NCBI GenBank assembly: GCA_036524675.1
Contig: DATDBU010000040.1
Coordinates: 3,698 to 67,697, forward strand
Length of the DNA stretch: 64,000 nt
Direction: 5' to 3'
Source of the DNA: DATDAW01 sp036524675
GTDB taxonomy: Bacteria; Verrucomicrobiota; Verrucomicrobiia; Chthoniobacterales; DASVRZ01
The position numbers and the translations under genes are program-made. Positions 54,304 to 62,155 of this stretch are shown here, piece by piece. Positions within the stretch are counted from its first letter, which is position 1, and each line of letters begins with the position of its first letter. Under the pieces are notes generated by a model that saw only the letters and a program-made list of their open reading frames with translations, had not been told where the DNA came from and ran no database searches.

Positions 54304-56147
54304 AGCAATTCGCGTAACTCAGCGATACGGGTCCGGAACAGATCGAGTGCCGATTTGACCGGCTCCGGTTTTTCCATGTCTACGCCAGCGGTGCGGAGCG
54401 TATCCAGGGGATATTTCGAGCCGCCGGATTTCAAGAAACCGAGGTAATCGCCCAATTCCTCCGAACCGCCACCGAGGACGCGATTCGACAGCGCCGTCGC
54501 GGCGGAAATACCGGTCGCGTATTTGTAAACGTAGAAGGCACTGTAGAAATGCGGGATGCGCAGACATTCGAGGTCCAGCTGCGGATCGAGTGTGAACTTG
54601 TCGCCGAAATATGCCTCGAGCAGCCCGTGGTAGGCCGATTTAAAGGCCTCCAGCGTCAGCGCCTCGCCGCTCTCTTCCATCGCGTGAATAATTTTCTCGA
54701 ACTCCGCGAACATCGTCTGGCGGTAAAGCGTACCGCGCAGATCTTCGACCTGTCGGTTGAGGATATAGGCGCGCATCTTCGGGTCGTCGGTCTGAGCGAG
54801 CAGATGATGCGTGAGCAGATTTTCGTTGAACGTGGACGCCACTTCCGCGAGGAAAATCGGGTAGTCGTAGTCCTGAAACGCCTGGGTCCGTTGCGAAAAC
54901 CACGAATGCATCGAATGCCCGGCCTCGTGAGCGAGCGTATAGACATCGGAAAAAACGTCCGCCTTGTAGTTCATGAGCATGAACGGCGGATTGCCGTAGC
55001 TGCTCGAAGAAAACGCCCCGCTGCGTTTGCCTTTGCTTTCATAACGGTCGCACCACCTGTTGGCGAAGCCGCCGGCAAGCGCGGAGGTGTATTGAGCCCC
55101 GAGCGGAGCCAGGGACGCGATGACTTTTTCGACCGCTTCATCAAAACTTACGTTGGTTCGGATCTCCGAAACGAGCGGCACGTAGGTGTCGTAGTGATGT
55201 ATTTCCGTCAGGCCAAGATGTTCGCGGCGAAATTCGTAATACTCGTGAAGCGCCGGGAGATTCGCACGGACGGTTGAAATGAGGTTGTCATAGACCGCGA
55301 CGGGCACCGCATCCCCGAAAAGCGATGCCTCGAGCGCTGACGGATAATTTCTCGCCCGCGCGTAGAAGACATCCGTGCGCACGGAAGACGCCAGCGAGGC
55401 AGCGATGGTGAACTGGTGATCCTCGAACTCGCGATAAAACTGGCGAAACGCATTTTCCCTGACCTCCGCGACAGGCGAATACAGGAATGACGAGAAACTG
55501 CTCTGTGTAAGCTCACGCTCAACCCCCTTGTCGTCGGGGAGCGAGCCGAACTTCATATCGACGTTCGTGAGTTGAGAGAACGTCTCGCTATGGCCGTGCA
55601 GGGAATTTCCAGCCAGCGCAAGCAAGCGCTCTTCCGAAGACAGCAGCGTGTGCGGTTTGTAGCGCCGGATTTTCGAGAGCTTGGTCTCCCACGGAGTCAG
55701 CCCCGGATTCTTCAGGAAATCAGCGAAAACCGCATCGTCGATGGCGACGATTTCGGGCACCACGAATGCCGTGGCCTCGCCAACAAGTGTCCACACATTT
55801 TGCAAACGCGCGCGCCGGGCAAGATTCGCGTTATCGGAGCTGTCCTCCGAAGCGCGGAGCATGGAAAAATGGCCGAGGCGTTCGAGGGAAATTTCGATCT
55901 GTTTTTCCGCTTCCAAAAGTTCAAGCAATGTCTCCGCCGACTCGCCTACGCGGCCGCGAAATGCCTTCAAGGCTGGATAATCGGCCTGCAATTTTTCAAA
56001 TGCAGCCTCCCAATCGGCATCTGTCGCATAAAGGGAAGAGAGATCCCAAGTGTAGGCAACGGGAATTTCTGACCGAAGGGGCGTTTTGGCGGGAGCGTCG
56101 GGAGGATCGTTTTTGTAAGCAAAGATCATGATTGAAAAATGAAACAA
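54300..56147 (-). CDS. pepF: Oligoendopeptidase F (M3 metallopeptidase)
   Basis: Cytoplasmic zinc peptidase that degrades short peptides. The 615 residues match the M3B family. The zinc motif HEAGH has His407 (LAHEAGHSMHSWFS), and the third ligand glutamate lies downstream in FLAEVASTFNE. The start could be the ATG at 56147 or at 56129 (MIFAYKNDPPD), 18 bases further in. It is followed by nadB with a four-base overlap, an unusual pairing of peptide turnover with NAD synthesis that may only reflect compact gene order. Confidence 0.94.
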   Translation of the reverse strand: MFHFSIMIFAYKNDPPDAPAKTPLRSEIPVAYTWDLSSLYATDADWEAAFEKLQADYPALKAFRGRVGESAETLLELLEAEKQIEISLERLGHFSMLRASEDSSDNANLARRARLQNVWTLVGEATAFVVPEIVAIDDAVFADFLKNPGLTPWETKLSKIRRYKPHTLLSSEERLLALAGNSLHGHSETFSQLTNVDMKFGSLPDDKGVERELTQSSFSSFLYSPVAEVRENAFRQFYREFEDHQFTIAASLASSVRTDVFYARARNYPSALEASLFGDAVPVAVYDNLISTVRANLPALHEYYEFRREHLGLTEIHHYDTYVPLVSEIRTNVSFDEAVEKVIASLAPLGAQYTSALAGGFANRWCDRYESKGKRSGAFSSSSYGNPPFMLMNYKADVFSDVYTLAHEAGHSMHSWFSQRTQAFQDYDYPIFLAEVASTFNENLLTHHLLAQTDDPKMRAYILNRQVEDLRGTLYRQTMFAEFEKIIHAMEESGEALTLEAFKSAYHGLLEAYFGDKFTLDPQLDLECLRIPHFYSAFYVYKYATGISAATALSNRVLGGGSEELGDYLGFLKSGGSKYPLDTLRTAGVDMEKPEPVKSALDLFRTRIAELRELL

Positions 56148-56298
56148 AACGAATAAGCCCGGATCGGGGGGCAGGCAAAGCCGAAGATAACATGATATCT
56201 CTGTAATCTTCGCGTAGCGGCTGGAAATCTCCGACGGAAGGCCCTTATAGTTGGGCTTCGAGCGGCGACCCAGGGAAAGTCGGCGGCCGTCTTCTTGA

Positions 56299-57366
56299 AT
56301 GCACTTGCGAGATTTTCAATCTTTAAAAGTTGTTGCGTCCTTCGTGGCCGCGCTGCTCTTCGCGTCTCCAATTCTGGCTGATCTGGCCGCTTCGGCCGCT
56401 GAAACGCCATCTCCCCCGCCGGCGCCGAACGCCAGGCAGACGATTGTCAGATCCGCCAAACTTCTCACGATCGGCAATAGTTTCGCCGACAATGCGACCG
56501 CGTATTTGCCGGGAATCGCCAAGGCCGAAGGAAAAGAGCTCACGATTTTCCGTGCGAATCTAGACGGAACTTCCATGCAGGATCACGTCGCGCATTTAAA
56601 AGCATTTGAGGCGAATCCGAACGACCCGAAAGGCAGTCCCTATCTATCACTGCCCGATCCGGTAACCGGAAAGAGGCGTTACATCAGTCTGCACGACGTA
56701 TTGGAATCCGATCGCTGGACTTACGTAACCATTCAGCAGGTCAGCAGCATGAGTTACCGGCGGGAAACCTATGAGCCAGCCGCCGGGGTCCTCATTGCCT
56801 ACATCCACAAGCACGCTCCGCAAGCAGAGATTCTGGTTCACCAAACATGGGCGTACCGCGGGGACGGAAACGTGTTTGCCGACGGGAAACTCACGCCGGA
56901 AGCCATGTATCAGCAGCTGAGATCGGCGTACAACGAATTGGCGGAAGATTACGACTTGCGGATTATTCCTTGTGGCGACGCCTTTTACTCGGCGCGCAAA
57001 ACGCTGCGATGGACGTTCAAGTTTCCGGACCCGAACTTCGACTACCAGCACCCGGAGCCCGGCCAGTTGCCGGATCAGACTGGGAGTCTTTACAACGGCT
57101 GGATGTGGACGCGTGATGGTGGAAAACCGCGACTGAGGCTGGATGCCCGGCATGCGAACCCAGCCGGACGCTATCTCGGAGCCGCGGTATTCTACGAAAT
57201 CCTCTACAAACAGCCGCCGTCCAGAGCATTCTGCCCTTCGATTTTGCAGCCGGAAGATACGGAAACGCTCCGCGCCGTCGCCCACGCCTCCGTTCTGGCA
57301 AGCAAACGCAAAGCACCATCCCAACTCACTGGAACCGCCGAAAAACCACGGAAATCGCCTGAATAA
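56299..57366 (+). CDS. DUF4886 protein, SGNH-hydrolase-like, exported
   Basis: The 355-residue precursor has a signal peptide (core VVASFVAALLFASPILA). The following domain opens with LLTIGNSFADNATAYLPGIA, a block I-type GNSF motif with the potential nucleophile serine. WTYVTIQQVSS and EILVHQTWAYRGDG follow, then HANPAGRYLGAAVFYEIL, where a catalytic histidine would sit. This matches DUF4886, found in many Bacteroidetes, Planctomycetes and Verrucomicrobia and thought to be esterase or carbohydrate-related. Substrate unknown. The C-terminal 40 residues are basic and proline-rich. Confidence 0.8.
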   Translation: MHLRDFQSLKVVASFVAALLFASPILADLAASAAETPSPPPAPNARQTIVRSAKLLTIGNSFADNATAYLPGIAKAEGKELTIFRANLDGTSMQDHVAHLKAFEANPNDPKGSPYLSLPDPVTGKRRYISLHDVLESDRWTYVTIQQVSSMSYRRETYEPAAGVLIAYIHKHAPQAEILVHQTWAYRGDGNVFADGKLTPEAMYQQLRSAYNELAEDYDLRIIPCGDAFYSARKTLRWTFKFPDPNFDYQHPEPGQLPDQTGSLYNGWMWTRDGGKPRLRLDARHANPAGRYLGAAVFYEILYKQPPSRAFCPSILQPEDTETLRAVAHASVLASKRKAPSQLTGTAEKPRKSPE

Positions 57367-57495
57367 CGGGTGTTGTCCGGGAGCTTGGTTCTCCTTGCTG
57401 ACAGGCTTCGGGAAGGGCTTAAAATCCATCGCGGAGTACCCCTTATTTCTCAGCGATTACTAGAGTTGGATTCTCTCCTCCGATAATCTGGAATC

Positions 57496-57729
57496 ATGAA
57501 AACCACCATCGATATTCCCGAAAAGGAACTCAATGATGCCATCCGTTTTACCAGGTCGAAGACGAAGCGGGAGGCAGTGGTCGCTGTGTTGGAAGATTTT
57601 AACCGCCGCCAGCGAATGGCAGCTCTGGTGAAATATCTGGGAACCTTTGATTCTTTGATGACAAATGACGAGATCGAAAACCTTGAAGAAATCGCTACCG
57701 AGTCATTGTCGTCGGATGTGAGCCGGTGA
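57496..57729 (+). CDS. vapB: VapB-type antitoxin
   Basis: Small DNA-binding antitoxin of 77 residues. The N-terminal half (KTTIDIPEKELNDAIRF, then TKREAVVAVLEDFNRR) matches the ribbon-helix-helix VapB family in which a TKREAV motif follows the first strand. The acidic C-terminus (NDEIENLEEIATE) would bind the toxin. Its stop codon overlaps the vapC start by four bases (GTGA at 57726-57729), the usual coupling in such pairs. Because vapC is frame-broken, this antitoxin may now be an orphan. Confidence 0.88.
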   Translation: MKTTIDIPEKELNDAIRFTRSKTKREAVVAVLEDFNRRQRMAALVKYLGTFDSLMTNDEIENLEEIATESLSSDVSR

Positions 57730-58099
57730 AACTCGTTGACACTTCTCTTTGGGTGCATGCCCTCAGGCGGAACGGCGACGGTAACAAAAAGCAAATTGTC
57801 GCTCAATTGCTCATGAGCGGTCAGGCCGCATGGTGTCCGGTTGTTCTTCTGGAGCTGTGGAACGGTATTGGCGACGACAACGAGCGGCAGATCCTCCGCG
57901 ATTTTGAGGCGGCCATTCCCAACTATTCCATCACTGATGAAGTGTGGGGAAAATCCAATGAACTCGCGGGTCTTTGCCGAAAGGCGGGAAAACGACTCCC
58001 GTAACTGATGTCTTGATCGCCGCATGCGCGCGACATCACGGCCTCGAAGTTGAACACGCTGACGCTCATTTCGAGGTCATCCAGTCTCTATTCCGCTAA
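57726..58099 (+). pseudogene. vapC: VapC-type PIN-domain toxin, frame broken near its 3' end
   Basis: PIN-domain ribonuclease toxin. The first 92 codons from GTG at 57726 give VDTSLWVHALRR (first catalytic Asp) and VVLLELWNG (catalytic Glu), ending at a TAA at 58002-58004 after AGKRLP. From 58001, in the -1 frame, the sequence continues as VTDVLIAACARHHGLEVEHA followed by DAHFEVIQ and a stop at 58097-58099. This is exactly the expected VapC C-terminus, with the last two acidic residues. One base is missing around CTCCCGTAAC. It may be a recent inactivating mutation, a sequencing error or, less likely, programmed frameshifting. Confidence 0.88.
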
Positions 58100-58183
58100 T
58101 CAACCAGGGAAACTTCTGTCTCTTTTTGACGGCCCGGACCGTCGCTGATATAGAGGTCCCCCGGCCTGGCCGGGCATTTCCCT

Positions 58184-59347
58184 ATGAAACGTTTCCTCTC
58201 AATTGGTGTTCTCGCCGTCGCATTCCTTTCTGCCATCTCCACCCTCCATGCCCAGGATTCGGCGACGATCACCGTGCAAAAGGGTGCACAACTCAACCTC
58301 CATGTCGCCAGCATTTCGGGCGGAGACGGCGCGAAAGTCACGAGTGTTCTTTCGAACGACTTAAAGCTCACCGACGCATTCGCTCTCGGTGGAAAAGACA
58401 CAGCCAACTTTATCGTCAGCGGCACGTTTTCCGGAGGCCAGTTGCAAGGGAAGGTTGTCGATCGGGCTGGCGGCACAGTCCTTGCCAAAAGCTACAGCGG
58501 TGACGCGCGCCGCGCGGCGCATCAATTCGCCGATGACATCGTCGAAACCACCACCGGCGTTCCGGGTATTGCGAGCACAACCATCGCCTTCGTGGCCACC
58601 GCCTCCGGCAAAAAAGAGATCTACACCGCCGACTACGATGGCGCGAACCTCCGCCAGCTAACCCACGACGGTGTCATCAGCGTTCACCCGTCGCTCTCTC
58701 GCGATGGCCGGCAACTGCTCTATACCGGTTATCAGAGCGGTTACGCCGACATTTATAGAATCAATCTCGCGTCCGGCGCCCGGAATCGGGTTGCCAAATT
58801 CCCGGGCACAAACTCGGGCGGCGCATTTTCGCCCAGCGGAAGTGAATTCGCCGCCACGTTGAGCAAGGACGGCAATCCCGATCTCTACATCATCCCAGCT
58901 GGCGGCGGCAGCGCACGGCGGCTCACCCGCACGACGGGCGTCGATTCGTCCCCATCGTTTTCGCCCGATGGCAACCGCATTGTATACACGTCTGATATTA
59001 GCGGCGCGCCGCAGCTTTACATCATTCCAGCCAGCGGCGGCGCCGGAAGCCGGTTAACAACCGGTCACGGCTATTGCACCGAACCGAACTGGTCGCCTGA
59101 CGGCAAGAAAATCGCCTTCAACATCCGCGGGGGCCCCGGTTTTCAAATCGGCGTCGTCAGTCCCAGCGGCAGCGGCAACCGTGTGCTCTCCACTGGCAAC
59201 GCCGAAGATCCGGCATGGGGCAAGGATTCGCGTCACATCCTCTACGCCAGCGGCAGCACGCTTTATATTCTTGACGCTCAAAGCGGACGGCAGAATAAGG
59301 TCATCTCCGGCCTGGGAAAAATCTCCGAACCCACGTGGTCTCACTGA
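58184..59347 (+). CDS. tolB: Tol-Pal system protein TolB
   Basis: Periplasmic beta-propeller protein that binds Pal and helps outer-membrane constriction. The 387-residue precursor has a signal peptide (FLSAISTLHAQ). An N-terminal domain of about 120 residues carries TVQKGAQLNLHVASI. A WD40-like six-bladed propeller follows, seen as repeats such as HPSLSRDGRQLLYTGYQSG, SPSFSPDGNRIVYTSDISG and EPNWSPDGKKIAFNIRGG. pal follows 57 bases later. tolQ, tolR and tolA are not in the window. Confidence 0.93.
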   Translation: MKRFLSIGVLAVAFLSAISTLHAQDSATITVQKGAQLNLHVASISGGDGAKVTSVLSNDLKLTDAFALGGKDTANFIVSGTFSGGQLQGKVVDRAGGTVLAKSYSGDARRAAHQFADDIVETTTGVPGIASTTIAFVATASGKKEIYTADYDGANLRQLTHDGVISVHPSLSRDGRQLLYTGYQSGYADIYRINLASGARNRVAKFPGTNSGGAFSPSGSEFAATLSKDGNPDLYIIPAGGGSARRLTRTTGVDSSPSFSPDGNRIVYTSDISGAPQLYIIPASGGAGSRLTTGHGYCTEPNWSPDGKKIAFNIRGGPGFQIGVVSPSGSGNRVLSTGNAEDPAWGKDSRHILYASGSTLYILDAQSGRQNKVISGLGKISEPTWSH

Positions 59348-59404
59348 TTCGCCCGAATCCGCTTTGACATTTCCAAAATTCATCGTCTCGTCATCGTCCC
59401 GTTT

Positions 59405-59926
59405 ATGAAATTTTTCGCTCTGTCCTCGATCGGCCGATTTGGCTGTGTCGCGATCCTTTCTCTCACCCTCGGCGCATGTGCCAATAAGAATAAAACTGGC
59501 AATCAATACGCCGGCGTTGACGGCGATTACGTGTCTGGAACGCCTCTTCCGGAGCGCCAGGAAGGCGTCTCGTTCGTCGGATCCAACGTCGACAAAACTC
59601 AATTCCAGCCGATCTACTTCGGCTACGACAGCTCGGAAGTTTCCAGCTCCGAATCCGGAAAATTGGGGGCCATCGCGCAATTCTTGAAATCCGGGCGGAG
59701 CACAATCATCGTCGCGGGCTTTACCGATGATCGCGGCACCGAAGAATACAACCGCGGCCTCGGCGAACGCCGCGCGCAGGCCGTACGCAACTGGCTCATC
59801 TCCCAAGGCGCAAACGGCGGCAGCATTCAGACCGTAAGCTTTGGTGAAGAAATGCCCGCTGCCACCGGCAGCGATGAATCCGCCTACTCACAAAATCGCC
59901 GGGCGGAAGTCGGGGTCGTGAAATAA
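59405..59926 (+). CDS. pal: Peptidoglycan-associated lipoprotein (OmpA family)
   Basis: Outer-membrane lipoprotein that holds peptidoglycan. The 173-residue precursor has a lipobox LGAC (Cys26). The C-terminal OmpA domain starts at FQPIYFGYDSSEVSSSESGK and contains IIVAGFTDDRGTEEYNRGLG and ERRAQAVRNWLISQG, the conserved diaminopimelate-binding part. It directly follows tolB and is probably co-transcribed. Confidence 0.94.
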   Translation: MKFFALSSIGRFGCVAILSLTLGACANKNKTGNQYAGVDGDYVSGTPLPERQEGVSFVGSNVDKTQFQPIYFGYDSSEVSSSESGKLGAIAQFLKSGRSTIIVAGFTDDRGTEEYNRGLGERRAQAVRNWLISQGANGGSIQTVSFGEEMPAATGSDESAYSQNRRAEVGVVK

Positions 59927-59985
59927 CGACCCGCGCGAGTCTGGAAACCTTCTAACTTTATGGGCAAACAGCGGGGAGCAAAAAA

Positions 59986-61206
59986 ATGAGTTTCCAGGAA
60001 CTTGGCCTCAGCGAATCAGTCGTGCATGGCGTGCAATCGATGGGTTACCTCGATCCCACGCCGATCCAGTTGCGCGCCTTTCCTATCGTCCTCAGCGGTC
60101 GTGACCTTATTGGTTCGGCGCAAACTGGAACCGGCAAAACGGCGGCGTTCGCGCTGCCGATCTTGACCAAACTGAATTCGCACCAACCAAAACCCCGCTG
60201 TCTAGTCCTTGAGCCAACGCGCGAACTCGCGTTGCAGGTGGAAACAGCTTTTCGGGATTATGCTCGATTTAATGATCTGCTCGTCACATCGATTTACGGC
60301 GGTGTCGGCTACGGGAAACAGCGGGAATCACTCGCAGACGGTGTCGATACGCTAATTGCCACTCCCGGACGCCTCCTCGACCACATCAGTCAGGGAACGA
60401 TCAGCCTCGATTCCATCAAAATCCTCGTCCTCGACGAAGTGGATCGTATGCTCGACATGGGCTTTCTTCCGGATGTTCGAAAGATCATCGAGAAATGTCC
60501 GCAAGAACGGCAGACCCTTTTCTTCTCTGCCACGCTGCCGCCGGAGATCGAGCGGCTTACGACGTGGGTTCTCAAGAATCCCGAGGTCATCGAAATAGGC
60601 GTTCGCCGCTCAGTCGCGGAAACGGTTTCCCATGCCTTCTACCCAGTGGCGATGGACCAGAAATTCGAGCTGCTTGCCATACTTTTGCAGAGGACCAACT
60701 ACGACAGCGTCCTCGTCTTTACGCGCACCAAACACGGCGCCGACCGCATCGCGTCCCAATTGAAAGCCGCCAAACATTCCGTTGCCGTGCTCCATTCAAA
60801 TCGCACGCAGCGCGAACGCGTCGAGGCCCTTGAAGGGTTTAAATCCGGCAAATACGAAGTGATGGTCGCTACCGACATCGCCGCACGCGGCATCGACATC
60901 GCGGGCGTGAGTCATGTGGTCAATTACGACATCCCGCAGCACCCCGAGGATTACGTTCACCGCATCGGACGCACCGGCCGTGCGCAAAATGTCGGCGACG
61001 CCTTTACCCTGGTGACCGCCGAAGAGGCTAAAGCGATGCAAGACATTGAACGCTTCATCGGGCAAAAAGTGGCACGGCTGAAAATCGAAGATTTTCCCTA
61101 CAAATACACCGCCCTTTTCGACGAAGAAAAAAGCGCAAGCCGAACCGCGGTCCGGGGTATTCGGACAGGAAAAGGGATGAGTTTCGGCCGCCACGGTCGG
61201 CGATAG
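59986..61206 (+). CDS. DEAD-box RNA helicase (RhlE-like)
   Basis: ATP-dependent RNA helicase of 406 residues. The Q motif is GYLDPTPIQ, motif I AQTGTGKT and motif Ia PTRELALQ. Motif II is DEVD rather than DEAD (LVLDEVDRMLDMGF), and SAT follows. The C-terminal RecA domain has LVFTRTKHGADRIA, ATDIAARGIDI and HRIGRTGR. The tail after the helicase core is short and basic. The sequence GGGGAG ten bases before the ATG could serve as ribosome binding site. Probably acts in ribosome assembly or RNA turnover. Confidence 0.93.
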   Translation: MSFQELGLSESVVHGVQSMGYLDPTPIQLRAFPIVLSGRDLIGSAQTGTGKTAAFALPILTKLNSHQPKPRCLVLEPTRELALQVETAFRDYARFNDLLVTSIYGGVGYGKQRESLADGVDTLIATPGRLLDHISQGTISLDSIKILVLDEVDRMLDMGFLPDVRKIIEKCPQERQTLFFSATLPPEIERLTTWVLKNPEVIEIGVRRSVAETVSHAFYPVAMDQKFELLAILLQRTNYDSVLVFTRTKHGADRIASQLKAAKHSVAVLHSNRTQRERVEALEGFKSGKYEVMVATDIAARGIDIAGVSHVVNYDIPQHPEDYVHRIGRTGRAQNVGDAFTLVTAEEAKAMQDIERFIGQKVARLKIEDFPYKYTALFDEEKSASRTAVRGIRTGKGMSFGRHGRR

Positions 61207-61219
61207 CCTGCTGTAATCA

Positions 61220-61295
61220 CTTACTCCTAATCGTAGTCTTTTTGGGGCCGCCGGATAAGATTAAGATTACGATCAAGAGTAAGAGAATGAGCAAG
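61220..61295. repeat. Hexanucleotide array and inverted repeat at the start of the release-factor-like gene
   Basis: From 61254 to 61295 runs a 6-base periodic array GATAAG, ATTAAG, ATTACG, ATCAAG, AGTAAG, AGAATG, AGCAAG. The sixth unit contains the start codon ATG at 61287. The 21 bases at 61220-61240 are an imperfect inverse complement of 61263-61283 (18 of 21 positions), so transcripts can form a long hairpin ending three bases before the start codon. It begins 14 bases after the helicase stop. Confidence 0.7.
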
Positions 61296-61655
61296 ACGCT
61301 CGCTTTCCCCGTAACTGCCGCCAAGCAGGCTGATCTGTTCCGCCGCATGACCGCGCTTGGCATATCCGAAGCCGACCTTGTGGAGTCGTTTTTCAAAACG
61401 GTGCGTAGCGGTGGAAAAGCCGGCCTGATTGGCGTGAATTTGTTCCACCCGGCGAGCGGCATCCGTGTTCACTGCCGTCGCGAGCGTAGCCAGGGCATCA
61501 ACCGCTTTCTCGCCCGGCGCATGATCGTCGAAAAAATCGAAGCCAAAGTACGCCAGAAAGCCGCCGCTGAAATCAAACCAGCAGCACCACCCCAGGAGAT
61601 TCCGCTCCCGCCTCCACCGCCGCAATGGGGCCTGGGACAGGACAAGGAATCCTGA
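61287..61655 (+). CDS. Peptide chain release factor-like protein lacking the GGQ motif
   Basis: Small protein of 122 residues related to the catalytic domain of class I release factors and ArfB-type rescue factors. The recognisable parts are TVRSGG (residues 38-43), LFHPASGIRVHCRRERSQGI (52-71) and NRFLARRMIVEKIEA. Between them the family normally has GGQNVNK plus about ten residues. Here only KAGLIGVN is present, so the catalytic GGQ is missing and about six residues are deleted. The tail is proline-rich (EIPLPPPPPQW). It may have lost hydrolase activity or have been recruited to another ribosome-associated role. Start ATG at 61287, with a TTG at 61242 less likely. Confidence 0.78.
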   Translation: MSKTLAFPVTAAKQADLFRRMTALGISEADLVESFFKTVRSGGKAGLIGVNLFHPASGIRVHCRRERSQGINRFLARRMIVEKIEAKVRQKAAAEIKPAAPPQEIPLPPPPPQWGLGQDKES

Positions 61656-61698
61656 TCGCTTTTTTATCGCCTCCGGCGAGCCGCACACTTGATACTTT

Positions 61699-62088
61699 AT
61701 GCGCCAGCGGCTCTTCGTTCTAATCGCCATCACGGGAATAGCTGTCGTCTGCGTGCTGCTATTGCTTGGACACCGCACCGAGGTTGCTCGGACGTCTTCT
61801 CCGGACGGAACCTTCCAGGCCGTTACCACCGTTTCTTCTTGGAGACGGTCTATCCCGGTCATGCCCGGCCAGTCGGGCGACCAGCCGTGCTACGTTGAGA
61901 TTCTCCGTGCCGACGGAGCTTCGATGGGGGAGCTGCCGGTCGATATGGTTCAAATCGCCGTTGTCGAGTGGACATCAGACGGTGCCCAGATCAAGCTCGT
62001 TGGCGGCTGGGACTTCGTGAAAGGTCTGTGCTGGCACTGGGACCGAGACCAAACCCGCTATACTTATGTAAAAGGCCATGCACCTTGA
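61699..62088 (+). CDS. Hypothetical membrane-anchored protein
   Basis: I do not recognise a family. The 129 residues start with a single hydrophobic helix (about 5-23) preceded by two arginines, fitting a signal anchor with the rest outside the cytoplasm. The exported part begins with TSSPDGTFQAV and contains two cysteines (QPCYVEIL and KGLCWHW) that could form a disulfide. Several tryptophans cluster near the C-terminus. It lies 43 bases after the release-factor-like gene in the same direction. Confidence 0.65.
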   Translation: MRQRLFVLIAITGIAVVCVLLLLGHRTEVARTSSPDGTFQAVTTVSSWRRSIPVMPGQSGDQPCYVEILRADGASMGELPVDMVQIAVVEWTSDGAQIKLVGGWDFVKGLCWHWDRDQTRYTYVKGHAP

Positions 62089-62155
62089 CCCCTGCGAACC
62101 AATGACAATCCGGTTGGATTGGTCACGTTTCAGGTCACGGCGGCTCTGAGCACGA

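Noticed and set aside
60420..60450. DEVD instead of DEAD in the RNA helicase as a sign of lost activity
   Set aside because: The catalytic D-E and final D are kept. The third position varies among helicases, and all other motifs are intact.
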